Positions 16,192 to 25,097 of a stretch of DNA of 39,793 nucleotides are shown here, piece after piece (position 1 is the first letter of the stretch; each line of letters begins with the position of its first letter). This DNA comes from Desulfotomaculum sp. Lineage in GTDB: Bacteria > Bacillota > Desulfotomaculia > Desulfotomaculales > Desulfallaceae. The position numbers were made by a program, and so were the translations under genes. The stretch spans positions 1 through 39,793 of the forward strand of contig JAENYQ010000027.1 in NCBI GenBank assembly GCA_016841675.1, in the 5' to 3' direction. The notes below the pieces were generated by a model that had not been told where the DNA came from, did no database searches, and saw only the letters and a list, made by a program, of their open reading frames with translations.

Positions 16192-17394
16192 ATGAATAAA
16201 GCGGTACCCCAATTATGGACCAAAGATTTTATTATTATTTCGGCTGCCAATTTTTTTCTTGCCATAACCTTTTTATTATTGATGACTAATTTAGCGGTTT
16301 ATGCTATTGAAGAATTTAATGCTTCACAAAGCAAGGCCGGCCTTGCTTCCAGCATATTCATCATTGGTACGGTGGTTTTCCGCCTTTTTACAGGTAAATA
16401 TATTGAAAGAATTGGCCGAAAAAAGGTACTATTCGGAGGATTGTTTTTATTCTTATTGGCTACGCTGTTGTATTTTGTCATAGAAGACTTGAACCTACTG
16501 CTTCTGGTTCGTTTTATGCACGGGGCAGCGTTCGGCGTTACGGCGACCGCACTAGCAACAGCTATAATGGATATTATCCCCAGAGAGCGTTTGGGTGAAG
16601 GGACAAGTTACTTTTCCATGAGCGCTACAATGGGTATGGCCATTGGACCCTTCCTGGGCGTTTTTATCAGCCAGCATGCAGGTTTTACCATGATGTTTGT
16701 AGTCTGTACTCTTTTTACTGTGATCAGTATTTTAATATCTTTCTTTTTATATATCCCTGAAACCAAGCTAAATAAAAAACAGCTTGAAGCAATGAAAGGT
16801 TTTAGATTGAAAGATTTCTTTGAAGTAAAGGCTGTGCCAATTTCCATCATTATGGGCATCATGGGTTTTTCTTTCTCAGGCATCCTGGCATTCTTAACAA
16901 CTTATACCAAAGAAATTGAATTAATTCACGCGGCAAGCTTCTTCTTTATTGTATATGCTGTATTTATCTTAATTTCCAGACCATTCACCGGCCGGCTGCT
17001 TGATCAAAAAGGGGCCAATCTGATTATTTACCCCTCGCTAATTATTTTTACGTTAGGCTTAGGATTACTTAGTCAAGTCCATCACAGCTTCACTCTCTTG
17101 TTAGCCGCTGCATTAATTGGTCTTGGGTATGGGACTATTGTGTCTTGTACCCAGGCCATTGCCGTAAAAGAATCACCTAAGCACCGCATCGGACTTGCTA
17201 CGTCAACCTTTTTCATTTGCCTGGATGGAGGAATAGGGATTGGTCCTTTCTTACTAGGCTATATCATCCCGATACTTGGTTTCCGTGGCATGTATGTGGC
17301 GCTGGGCGTAGTTGTATTTGCGTGTATCTTTATATACCATTTACTGCACGGAAAAAAGGAGTTATCTAGAAAACAGTATTTTATAGCGAGCTAA
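16192..17394 (+). CDS. MFS transporter, 12 membrane segments
   Basis: The 400-aa protein has about twelve hydrophobic segments and the MFS motif A region GKYIERIGRKKVLFGG between the second and third segments. RFMHGAAFGVTATALATAIMDIIPRERLGEG is typical of the YfkF/arabinose-efflux-like subgroup of drug exporters. The ATG at 16192 is 8 nt from GGAG; an ATG at 16186 is too close to it. A TATAAT lies at 16168-16173 without a clear -35 hexamer. Substrate is unknown. 15978-16191 shows nothing else. Confidence 0.88.
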   Translation: MNKAVPQLWTKDFIIISAANFFLAITFLLLMTNLAVYAIEEFNASQSKAGLASSIFIIGTVVFRLFTGKYIERIGRKKVLFGGLFLFLLATLLYFVIEDLNLLLLVRFMHGAAFGVTATALATAIMDIIPRERLGEGTSYFSMSATMGMAIGPFLGVFISQHAGFTMMFVVCTLFTVISILISFFLYIPETKLNKKQLEAMKGFRLKDFFEVKAVPISIIMGIMGFSFSGILAFLTTYTKEIELIHAASFFFIVYAVFILISRPFTGRLLDQKGANLIIYPSLIIFTLGLGLLSQVHHSFTLLLAAALIGLGYGTIVSCTQAIAVKESPKHRIGLATSTFFICLDGGIGIGPFLLGYIIPILGFRGMYVALGVVVFACIFIYHLLHGKKELSRKQYFIAS

Positions 17395-17446
17395 AAAAAG
17401 GGGGAGCGCAGCGATATAACAGTTGATTTGGGGGAGGTGAATATAA

Positions 17447-18415
17447 ATGAAAACCAGAATAACCAAACTATTAGGCATTAAATATCCGATTATTCAGGGC
17501 GGCATGCAGTGGCTTTCCAGGGCTGAACTGGCCGCTGCAGTGTCCAACGCCGGCGGTTTGGGCATTATAACTGCTGCCACCCAGCCCACCAAACAGGATC
17601 TGGTGAAAGAAATTCGTAAAACCCGGGAGCTGACGGACAAACCCTTTGGGGTTAATGTTTCTATGTTACCCGATGCGGGCCCCCAGGATAAAACCTTGGC
17701 ATATTTCGAAGCCGTAATCGAAGAGCGGGTGCCCGTGGTAGAAACCTCGGGACGCAGCCCGGAACAGATTGCGCCTCACCTTAGAAAGGCGGGGATAAAA
17801 CTAATCCACAAAGTGCCGGCTGTGCGTTTTGCCGAAAAGGCTGAGCGTGTGGGGGCGGATGCCGTGACTATTGTTGGCTTTGAATGCGGCGGTCATCCCG
17901 GCATGGACGATGTAACCACCATGATTCTGACGCCCAAGGCTGCCAGCAGACTGTCTATACCGGTCATAGCCGGCGGCGGTATAGCCGATTCCCATGGTTT
18001 GGTAGCCGCTATGGCACTGGGAGCCGAGGCCGTAGTAATGGGCACCAGGTTTGTAGCCACCACCGAATCCCTGGCCCACCCCAACTTCAAGGCATGGATT
18101 GTCAAGGCCCGGGAAACCGACACCGTGATGATCCAACGGTCTATTGGCAACGGCGCCAGGGTAATGAAAAACGCCGCCGCAGCCAGGGTGCTTAAAATGG
18201 AAGAGCGAGGCGCCAGCCTAGATGAGTTGCTCACTGTTATCAGCGGTCAGGTGGGGCGGCAGGCCCTATACGACGGCGACACCGACGGGGGCACCTTACC
18301 GCTGGGGCAGTGCATCGGTCTGATTGGTGAGGTTAAACCTGTGCAAGATATTATTGAAGAAATAATGGCCGGCGCCGAGGATGTTTTGGCCCGGCTGCAG
18401 CAGATATGGTCCTAG
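17447..18415 (+). CDS. Nitronate monooxygenase / FabK-like FMN flavoprotein
   Basis: The protein is a TIM-barrel FMN enzyme of the 2-nitropropane dioxygenase family: YPIIQGGMQWLSRAELAAAVSNAGGLGII at the N-terminus, the AVTIVGFECGGHPG segment, and the phosphate-binding VIAGGGIADSHG followed by GAEAVVMGTRFVATTES. Members oxidise nitronates or act as enoyl-ACP reductase II; the His in GGHPG is shared by both. At 322 aa, without fatty-acid synthesis genes nearby, nitronate monooxygenase is the safer name. GGGGGAGGTG precedes the ATG. Confidence 0.85.
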   Translation: MKTRITKLLGIKYPIIQGGMQWLSRAELAAAVSNAGGLGIITAATQPTKQDLVKEIRKTRELTDKPFGVNVSMLPDAGPQDKTLAYFEAVIEERVPVVETSGRSPEQIAPHLRKAGIKLIHKVPAVRFAEKAERVGADAVTIVGFECGGHPGMDDVTTMILTPKAASRLSIPVIAGGGIADSHGLVAAMALGAEAVVMGTRFVATTESLAHPNFKAWIVKARETDTVMIQRSIGNGARVMKNAAAARVLKMEERGASLDELLTVISGQVGRQALYDGDTDGGTLPLGQCIGLIGEVKPVQDIIEEIMAGAEDVLARLQQIWS

Positions 18416-18451
18416 GAGTCTGACTTAACAACTAGTCCACTCTCCGTTATT

Positions 18452-18486
18452 GACGCTACCAGACAGAATGGGGGCGTCTTTTTTTA
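18452..18486 (+). terminator. Terminator after the flavoprotein gene
   Basis: A short GACGC/GCGTC stem (18452-18456 and 18474-18478) is followed directly by a run of seven T. Confidence 0.6.
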
Positions 18487-18489
18487 CAT

Positions 18490-18534
18490 TTTTTAGTTTG
18501 TTTAGTTGCAACTAAACAAACTAAAAACTATAAT
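18490..18534 (+). promoter_or_regulatory. Promoter with 38-bp perfect palindromic operator for the GbsR-type regulator operon
   Basis: Bases 18490-18527 form a perfect palindrome with 18-bp arms (TTTTTAGTTTGTTTAGTT) joined by GC at the centre. TTGCAA (18506-18511) at the palindrome centre and TATAAT (18529-18534) are spaced 17 bp, so the operator covers the -35 box and spacer. The regulator gene starts 24 bp after the -10. Binding of a dimer, or two dimers, here would shut off the operon: autoregulation is predicted. Confidence 0.8.
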
Positions 18535-18557
18535 GCTATTAAGGAGGTGGTGCAACC

Positions 18558-19040
18558 ATCAACGAACAAGAACTTCAATTCGTGGAAGAACTGGGCTTGT
18601 TAATGGAGAGTTCCGGTGCATCCAAGACCCTGGGCCGCACCTTTGGCTACCTGCTGCTGGCTAATCAGCCCAAAACCCTGGACGAGATAGCCACAGATTT
18701 GATGTTTAGCAAGGCCACGGCATCTCTTACCATTCGCCAGGGTCTGTTGATGCACATATTTGAAAAGCTAAGCATCCCGGGAGAACGCAAAGCCCGTTAC
18801 CTGGCCAATACCCAGTCCTGGATTAAGGCTTCGCTTGAAAAGGCCGGCGCGATGCAGTTGTGGGCACAAGTAATCGACCTGGGGCTTAGTACTGTGCCAG
18901 CCCAAAACCGGGAATCCAGGGAAAATCTGACGGTGCTGAAAGATTATTTTAGTTTTATCAACTGGTATTTAGCAGATTTAACGGTTCAATATGAGCGCTG
19001 GACAAAGGGTGCAATAGACGAAGCTTCGGAAAAACCTTGA
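18558..19040 (+). CDS. GbsR/MarR-type winged-helix transcriptional regulator
   Basis: The protein resembles the GbsR branch of MarR regulators: an N-terminal helix (FVEELGLLMESSGASKTLGRTFGYLLLANQPKTLDEIATDL) and a recognition helix (SKATASLTIRQGL). It probably controls the export genes that follow, by way of the palindrome upstream. The first standard start in frame is GTG 18582, with no ribosome site and the family's N-terminal residues cut off. The frame is open back to 18543, and AAGGAGG stands 9-10 nt before an ATC codon at 18558, which gives xNEQELQFVEELGLL. I take ATC as the likely start (160 aa); this is unusual. Confidence 0.8.
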   Translation: MNEQELQFVEELGLLMESSGASKTLGRTFGYLLLANQPKTLDEIATDLMFSKATASLTIRQGLLMHIFEKLSIPGERKARYLANTQSWIKASLEKAGAMQLWAQVIDLGLSTVPAQNRESRENLTVLKDYFSFINWYLADLTVQYERWTKGAIDEASEKP

Positions 19041-19053
19041 AAGGCGTGCGGAC

Positions 19054-19764
19054 ATGACCAATAATGTACTAATGCGTTTAAACGGCGTAACCAGAACTTA
19101 TCACATGGGCGAAGTAACGGTAAATGCCCTGGGGGAAACCTCCCTGGACATCTACCAGGGGGAAATAGTGGTCATCCTGGGCCCCAGCGGGTCTGGGAAA
19201 AGTACCCTGCTTAATATCATGGGGGGCATGGACCTCCCTACCGCAGGTGATGTTTTTTTTGACAATGATAACCTCGGGCTGGCTAATGACAACCAGTTAA
19301 CCCGTTACCGAAGAAATGAAATCGGCTTTGTTTTTCAATTTTATAACCTGATCCCCGACCTGACCGCCCGAGAGAACGTGGAACTGGCCGCCGACCTGGT
19401 GGACGAACCGCTGGCAGTAACCGAAGTATTAAGCGACGTGGGTCTGGCCGACCGGATGGACCATTTCCCCTCCCAGATGAGTGGCGGGGAACAGCAACGG
19501 GTATCCATCGCCCGGGCGGCAGTTAAAAATCCCCGTCTGCTGCTCTGTGATGAGCCCACCGGTGCCCTGGATTACCAGACCGGGATACTCATCCTGGCTC
19601 TTTTAGTCAAAATCAATCGGGCCAGGGGCAGCACCGTGGTCATCGTCACCCACAATACCCCCATTGGAGACATGGCCCACCGGGTAATTCGGATGCGAGA
19701 CGGATTGATAGCCGAAATCCGGGAGAATGCCTCCCCCCTGCCACCAGAAAGGATTGAGTGGTAA
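19054..19764 (+). CDS. ABC transporter ATPase, LolD/MacB type
   Basis: This is the ATP-hydrolysing subunit of a type VII (MacB-like) ABC system. Walker A is GPSGSGKST, the Q-loop region is [18 protein letters not shown], the signature is [14 protein letters not shown], Walker B is [12 protein letters not shown], and the switch His lies in VIVTHN. The 236-aa length is normal. The stop codon overlaps the ATG of the permease (TAATG), implying translational coupling. Confidence 0.95.
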   Translation: MTNNVLMRLNGVTRTYHMGEVTVNALGETSLDIYQGEIVVILGPSGSGKSTLLNIMGGMDLPTAGDVFFDNDNLGLANDNQLTRYRRNEIGFVFQFYNLIPDLTARENVELAADLVDEPLAVTEVLSDVGLADRMDHFPSQMSGGEQQRVSIARAAVKNPRLLLCDEPTGALDYQTGILILALLVKINRARGSTVVIVTHNTPIGDMAHRVIRMRDGLIAEIRENASPLPPERIEW

Positions 19765-22172
19765 TGGGGGCCCTATATAAAAAATTATGGCGCACCATCG
19801 GCAAGACCAAGGGGCAGTTTATAGCCGTGGCGGCGGTGGTTACGATGGGCATCGCCGTTTATATCGGTATGACCACCGCGTACTTTAACTTGAACGAATC
19901 AAAGGATCAGTTTTATCGGGATCATCATTTTGCGGACTATTACTTTCACGTGGTTAAAGCCCCACAACAAGTGACTAAACAGATTGAGGCCCTACCAGGG
20001 GTCACCGGGGTCACCGGGCGCATCCAAAAGGACGTGACTCTGGTAAACGAACATAATAAACGGGCCACCGCCCGTTTAACCAGCTATACCTTGCCCATGG
20101 AACGCGAAATCAACAGCCTGCAGCTACTCACCGGTCGCTTTTTTGCCACCGAGGGTGTGGCTGCCCGGCCCGGGGAACAACACACCCGCACCGGGGACAC
20201 CGAGATTCTGGTCGATCCCCAGTATGCCGCTGCCAACGACCTGGACTTTAACGACGTTGTCACCATCGTAGCCGAGGGCAAAACGGTACCCCTAACCATG
20301 GTGGGCACCGCCACCGGGCCGGAATTTATTTACCTGATGAAGGACGCTGCCACCCTGTTACCCGACCCCAAGTCCTTCGGCATTATCACCATGTCCCGCG
20401 AAAGGGCCCAGCAGCTATTAAACTTGCAAGGACAGGTGAACCAGGTTCTGGTTACCTTGGCCCCGGGCACCGATGAAGAAAAGCTGGCCCAACAGGTTAA
20501 AAGCATCCTGGAGCCCTACGGCAATCTGGCCGCTTACCCGCGCAAACAACAGCTCAGTTACGCCATGCTGGAGGGAGAACTGGACGGCCTAAAAGCAGCG
20601 GCCCGTTTTATGCCGGCCATTTTCTTGGGTATTGCCGCCGCCATCCAGTTTGTCATCCTGGGACGCATGGTCCGCGCCCAGCGCCTGCAAATCGGGGTCA
20701 TGAAAGCCATTGGTTACAATAGCCGGCAAGTAATACTGCATTACACCAGTTATTCCGTACTGGTAGCTTTATGCGGCGCCGGTCTGGGCACACTGCTGGG
20801 TCTGGCTTTGGCTGCGATAATGTCCCAGGCCTATGCCATGTTTTTCAACCTGCCGGCCACCATTGGTGCTGTGAACACCGAGGCCATCCTATACGGTTTC
20901 CTGCTCAGCCTTGGCGTGAGCATCCTGGCCGGCTTGACCGCCTGCCGCAGTATTACCGCCATCAGCCCCGCGGAAGCCATGCGCCCCGAGCCGCCCAAAG
21001 GTGGTGGCAAAACCCTGGTTGAGAATTTGTCATGGCTATGGCATCGGCTGGATACCGCCTGGAAAATGAGCATCAGGTCCGCCGCTCGTAACCGCGGCCG
21101 CTTCGCCATCACCTTGGTGGGTGTTGTTTTTGCCGTGGGCATGTTGGTGGTGTCCCTGTTCACCATTGACGCCGTCGACTATATGGTCGAATCTCATTTT
21201 CACCAGAATCAGCGTTATGATTACCTGGTCCGGTTTGCCGCACCGGTTAAGGAAAATGAAATTCTGAATATCACCCGTTTGGAAGGGATCCAGAGATCGG
21301 AACCATTAATGGAAATACCGGCTAAAATTAAGTTTAACGGCCAAAGTGAAGATGATGCCATTACCGGCATGAACCCTCAAGCCACCTTGAAAAGGTTGTT
21401 TGACCACCGGCAGCAGCCCGCCCAAGTGCCCGAAGAAGGCTTGCTAATTAACCAGCGGACAGCCAAGAAACTGGGAGCCCGGGTCGGCGATATGGTGGAA
21501 GTGGAAACCTTGCTGGGTATCGGCCCGGCCAGACATAGCCTGGTTAAAATCGTAGGCATCAACATGCAACTGGTAGGGGGAGGCTCCTTCGTTTCCCTGG
21601 AACAGGCCAACCGCATGCTGCAGGAGAGGCAGCTAGCCTCCGGTGTAATGCTGAAGGTGGACCCGGCCTTTGCCGCCCGGCTAGAAGAGGATTTGGAGGA
21701 GATGACCGGCGTGTCATCCATCCTGAGCCGCCAAAAAGACCTGGACAATTTCAATCAAAATATGGACGCCATGATTTATTCGATTTCTATGCTGGTCTTC
21801 TTCGCCCTGCTGCTAGGCTTCGCCATCGTGTACAACTCTGCGGTGATTAGTTTCTCGGAAAGGCAGCGCGAATTGGCCTCGCTGCGGGTGCTGGGCTTTT
21901 CGGTAAAAGAAGTCTCCGGCATCCTGTTGAAAGAGAATCTGCTGCAGTCCGTGCTGGGAGTGGCGCTGGGCCTGCCTTTCGGATACCTGATGGCTAAGGG
22001 CTACATGAATGCGGTGAGCACCGACCTTTTTACCCTGCCGGTAACCATCTACCCGACCACTTATATATATGCTGCACTGGGTGGTTTTTTCTTCATCCTG
22101 GTAGCCCACCTGCTGGGTGTCCGGGGTGTCAAACAGCTTAATTTGGTGGAAGTATTGAAGAATAAGGATTAA
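19764..22172 (+). CDS. ABC transporter permease, FtsX/MacB-like
   Basis: The 802-aa membrane subunit has two FtsX-type modules. A first membrane segment (about 18-38) precedes a large extracellular domain; a cluster of three segments (about 265-405) follows; then a second N-terminal segment (about 440-460), a second extracellular domain, and a final three-segment cluster (about 670-795, ending LLGVRGVKQLNLVEVLKNKD). The conserved RxLGF-type coupling helix is in ASLRVLGFSVKEV. This duplicated form is common in Firmicutes exporters of peptides or lipids. The ATG at 19764 is used because it overlaps the ATPase stop. Confidence 0.92.
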   Translation: MGALYKKLWRTIGKTKGQFIAVAAVVTMGIAVYIGMTTAYFNLNESKDQFYRDHHFADYYFHVVKAPQQVTKQIEALPGVTGVTGRIQKDVTLVNEHNKRATARLTSYTLPMEREINSLQLLTGRFFATEGVAARPGEQHTRTGDTEILVDPQYAAANDLDFNDVVTIVAEGKTVPLTMVGTATGPEFIYLMKDAATLLPDPKSFGIITMSRERAQQLLNLQGQVNQVLVTLAPGTDEEKLAQQVKSILEPYGNLAAYPRKQQLSYAMLEGELDGLKAAARFMPAIFLGIAAAIQFVILGRMVRAQRLQIGVMKAIGYNSRQVILHYTSYSVLVALCGAGLGTLLGLALAAIMSQAYAMFFNLPATIGAVNTEAILYGFLLSLGVSILAGLTACRSITAISPAEAMRPEPPKGGGKTLVENLSWLWHRLDTAWKMSIRSAARNRGRFAITLVGVVFAVGMLVVSLFTIDAVDYMVESHFHQNQRYDYLVRFAAPVKENEILNITRLEGIQRSEPLMEIPAKIKFNGQSEDDAITGMNPQATLKRLFDHRQQPAQVPEEGLLINQRTAKKLGARVGDMVEVETLLGIGPARHSLVKIVGINMQLVGGGSFVSLEQANRMLQERQLASGVMLKVDPAFAARLEEDLEEMTGVSSILSRQKDLDNFNQNMDAMIYSISMLVFFALLLGFAIVYNSAVISFSERQRELASLRVLGFSVKEVSGILLKENLLQSVLGVALGLPFGYLMAKGYMNAVSTDLFTLPVTIYPTTYIYAALGGFFFILVAHLLGVRGVKQLNLVEVLKNKD

Positions 22173-22186
22173 TTTCTTGTGGAGAC

Positions 22187-22213
22187 AAGAGTCAGAAGTC
22201 AGGAGTCAGAATA
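22187..22213. repeat. Heptamer tandem repeat, GTCAGAA type
   Basis: About three imperfect units of AGTCAGA/AGTCAGG occur in the 78-bp gap between permease and adaptor genes. The same heptamer recurs at 27324-27352 and, inverted, at 27443-27483. Confidence 0.6.
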
Positions 22214-22250
22214 AAAGAATGCTCATGAATAATAACCAGGAGGTCTGATT

Positions 22251-23432
22251 ATGAAGCCGGTTGTTAAAAAAAGAAAAAAGATATTCCTATGGGTGAGCAT
22301 CGTGGTGATATTGGGGTTAATAGCCACGGCCGCAGTTTTAACCGGTGGAACCGAGGCGGAAACAGTGCAGGCCCAAACCGGGGATATCATCCGGTCCGTT
22401 GAGGATACCGGTTATATTCAGTCTGCCACCAACTACGACCTGCACGCTGTTCAAAACGCCAGAGTTGTACAAGTTCCCGTTGCCACCGGTCAACAAGTTA
22501 AAGCGGGACAGACCTTAATGGTACTGGAAAACCTGGATCTGTCTATTCAAATTGAAGACACCCGCTCTCAATTATCCCAAACCATAGCATCCATCCCCGC
22601 AGCCCAAGCAGCTGTGCAGCGTATCGATCTGGAATTGCAAAAGGCCGGGGAAAACCTGGAGCGCCTCCGGTCACTGCATGAGGCAGGAGCCATTCCCACA
22701 GTGGAATATGAAGAAGCCGAACATAGGGTTAAAACCATGGAGCAAAACCTGCAGGAGCAAACAGCGCTGTTAGAAAGCGCCCGGGCACAAGAGGCTGGCA
22801 TGAACCAATCGCTGCAGAACCTTAACCGCAAAGAGCAGCAACTGACGCTGCAAAGCCCCGTAGACGGCATTATCCTCGGTTTGCCGGCCAAACAGGAACA
22901 GGTGGTCAACCCGGGTGCACTGCTGGCCAGTGTGGCGGTGCCGGACAAACTTGAAATCAAGGCGGATATCCTCAGCGACGACCTGGGTGAAGTAAAACTG
23001 GGCCAACGGGTAACCATTACCGCTCCGGTTCTTGGTACAAAGGTATTGTACAGCGAAGTCAGGGAGATATATCCCCTGGCCGTAGAAAAACAATCCGCCC
23101 TGGGGGTAATCCAGAGACGGGTGCCTGTAATGATTACCCTAGACGACCCGGCCAACCTGAAACCCGGTTATGAGGTAAAGGTGGCCATTGAAACATCAGC
23201 CGCGCAGGGTGTACTGGTAATCCCCCGGGAAGCTGTGCGTACCCTAAAAGATGGCGGCAGGGAAGTGATGGTGGTAATTGATAACCGGGTTAAACGCAGG
23301 TTGGTGCAAACAGGCATTGGGGACAGGGAAAATATTGAAATAACGGAAGGCCTGGCAGTAGGGGCGATAATTATCCGGGACGGAAACCTGGATTTAAAGG
23401 AAAACACCAGGATTAAACCAATTGAAAATTAA
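22251..23432 (+). CDS. HlyD/MacA-type membrane fusion (adaptor) protein
   Basis: The adaptor completes a MacAB-like export machine with the two preceding genes. A single N-terminal membrane anchor (about 12-32) is followed by a lipoyl-like half (VVQVPVATGQQVKAGQTLMVLE), a coiled-coil hairpin (about 95-195, rich in Gln/Glu/Leu), the second lipoyl half (LQSPVDGIILGLPAKQEQVVNPG), a beta-barrel and a membrane-proximal domain. The length of 393 aa is normal. The ATG has AGGAGG 8 nt upstream. In a single-membrane cell it probably guides substrate outside the membrane. Confidence 0.92.
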   Translation: MKPVVKKRKKIFLWVSIVVILGLIATAAVLTGGTEAETVQAQTGDIIRSVEDTGYIQSATNYDLHAVQNARVVQVPVATGQQVKAGQTLMVLENLDLSIQIEDTRSQLSQTIASIPAAQAAVQRIDLELQKAGENLERLRSLHEAGAIPTVEYEEAEHRVKTMEQNLQEQTALLESARAQEAGMNQSLQNLNRKEQQLTLQSPVDGIILGLPAKQEQVVNPGALLASVAVPDKLEIKADILSDDLGEVKLGQRVTITAPVLGTKVLYSEVREIYPLAVEKQSALGVIQRRVPVMITLDDPANLKPGYEVKVAIETSAAQGVLVIPREAVRTLKDGGREVMVVIDNRVKRRLVQTGIGDRENIEITEGLAVGAIIIRDGNLDLKENTRIKPIEN

Positions 23433-23450
23433 CATATTGTTATTATTTAC

Positions 23451-23645
23451 ATGATTATATCGTTAACTCTGTAAGTGGTACAGCGACGTGTCGTTGCTAT
23501 GAATGCTAGAGTTGAAGAACCTTTTAAGCCTGTCATTGCTTGAAGAATCTTTTAAGTCTGTTATTGCTATGAATACAAAAAATCTGTCATTCTGAGCGTA
23601 GCGAAGAATCTTAAAACCAGATTCTTTACTGCGCTCAGGATGACA
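23451..23645. repeat. Composite dispersed repeat (modules C and B)
   Basis: An inverted module C (23451-about 23505) is followed by degenerate fragments and a full module B hairpin (23585-23645). No gene is seen between the adaptor gene and the convergent gene ending at 23670. Confidence 0.8.
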
Positions 23646-23669
23646 AGCTTAATTTGAACAGAGGGGTTT

Positions 23670-24146
23670 TTATTCTTCCACTAGCGGTATCTTATTATCT
23701 TCGCACCATTCCCGTGCTATTTGTACTATTGATTGGTGCTTATAAGCATACCAGCTATCTTCCAAGTCATGCCGAATTATTAAATCTTTAAACCGCCGGA
23801 ACGCCCCCCTGCCGGATATAGCGTTACAAAGCTTGTTACTTAACCTTGCATCCTCAATGGAATTACAAAACTCCTCCATAATGCTATATTCATGAATTTC
23901 ATATCGATCTGGCAGCTCAATATAATCGTTCCAATTATATAAAATGTCAATGGCTTCATTGATTGCTTCCCTTTCCCAGCCACTATATTCGCCAAAATCA
24001 TCTTCTTCATCCGAATCCTCGATAATAGCTAAACATTCAACTTGTACCTCTGTAATTTGGCCGGTTTTTTTGTTATAGTACACCTTCCAGCCATCCATTA
24101 GACAATCCAAATGTACTACAATGTCATTTAACTTTACAGGTTTCAT
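23670..24146 (-). CDS. UPF0158 family protein
   Basis: The 158-aa acidic protein begins MKPVKLNDIVVHLDCLMDGWKVYYNKKTG and contains IELPDRYEIHEYSIMEEFC and GAFRRFKDLIIRHDLEDSWYAYKHQS, the pattern of the UPF0158 family, whose function is unknown. The frame extends to 24191, but ATG 24146 has GGAGGGG 6-7 nt upstream. No membrane segment or signal peptide is seen. Confidence 0.85.
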   Translation of the reverse strand: MKPVKLNDIVVHLDCLMDGWKVYYNKKTGQITEVQVECLAIIEDSDEEDDFGEYSGWEREAINEAIDILYNWNDYIELPDRYEIHEYSIMEEFCNSIEDARLSNKLCNAISGRGAFRRFKDLIIRHDLEDSWYAYKHQSIVQIAREWCEDNKIPLVEE

Positions 24147-24268
24147 AGCACCCCTCCATTTAACGTTGGACAATACTTTTTTTAGTAGCATATTTTTTAA
24201 TTCTAGATTAAATGTTAATCATGAAACAATAGAAAAGCAAACATCCAATGCTCTAAAATTGGTCTGTC

Positions 24269-25027
24269 TTAAATGCAAATACCGAAATGTTGTTTTAAAA
24301 GCTTTAAAAATTGTTCATTATTGGCGATGACCTGTTTCGTTTTAATCCCATTTACAGTTTCAATAATTTTTAGATCTTTAAAAGTAACTCGTCCATTCGC
24401 TTTTGGCATAGTGCACAAACGTTTCTGAGTGAACAAGGATTCTGGGGAGGTTTGGTGAAATTGACACATATCATAATAATCTTCTAGTTTACGACTCTTT
24501 AAAGTAAAGATGTACAAAACATTAAAATTTATTCCATCTTCTGAACGACATAATCTCAGATATTTTTGATCATGTCTAACAATTTTATAAAATCCGGAGC
24601 TATCCCTTTGATGAGATTCTAACCCTATTCGAATCGGCTCTAAGAAACTATCCCCGAAACCCACATCCACTAACCATGATTGCTGCAGATCAACAATTAT
24701 GGCCATATGGTCGAACTCTTCTTTATATTTACCGTTTGCCCCCAGGACCCTGCCCGATATCATTTTGGCTTTAAAACCGAGTTTCTTGAGTAATGTGTAA
24801 AATAAAGCATTAAGTTCGTAACATATACCGCCCCGGTTTCTTTCAATAATCTTTTCCCATAAATATGCCACATTTAAATAAATTGGTTTTCCAAAATGGA
24901 TGTCTAAGTTTTCAAATGGAACATTAAATATATGGCATTTGTGCAAAGCTTTTAGAGTTTGCAGATCTACAGCAGGATCTCCATAAAAACGAATTCGTTC
25001 AAGATATTCCCTTGTGTTAAAATACAT
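24269..25027 (-). CDS. nat: Arylamine N-acetyltransferase
   Basis: The enzyme transfers acetyl from acetyl-CoA to aromatic amines or related acceptors by a cysteine ping-pong mechanism. The full Cys-His-Asp triad is visible: C69 in RGGICYELN, H107 in EFDHMAII, and D121 in WLVDVGFGD. The N-terminal FNVPFENLDIHFGKPI is also typical. At 252 aa it is close to the usual 260-280. AAGGTGG precedes the ATG. The 77 bp to the next minus-strand gene show no terminator. Confidence 0.93.
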   Translation of the reverse strand: MYFNTREYLERIRFYGDPAVDLQTLKALHKCHIFNVPFENLDIHFGKPIYLNVAYLWEKIIERNRGGICYELNALFYTLLKKLGFKAKMISGRVLGANGKYKEEFDHMAIIVDLQQSWLVDVGFGDSFLEPIRIGLESHQRDSSGFYKIVRHDQKYLRLCRSEDGINFNVLYIFTLKSRKLEDYYDMCQFHQTSPESLFTQKRLCTMPKANGRVTFKDLKIIETVNGIKTKQVIANNEQFLKLLKQHFGICI

Positions 25028-25097
25028 ATGCTTCCACCTTAAAGTACATATAGTTCATGGAGCTATCCCTCCAGTTATCAGTAATACATCTGATTGA

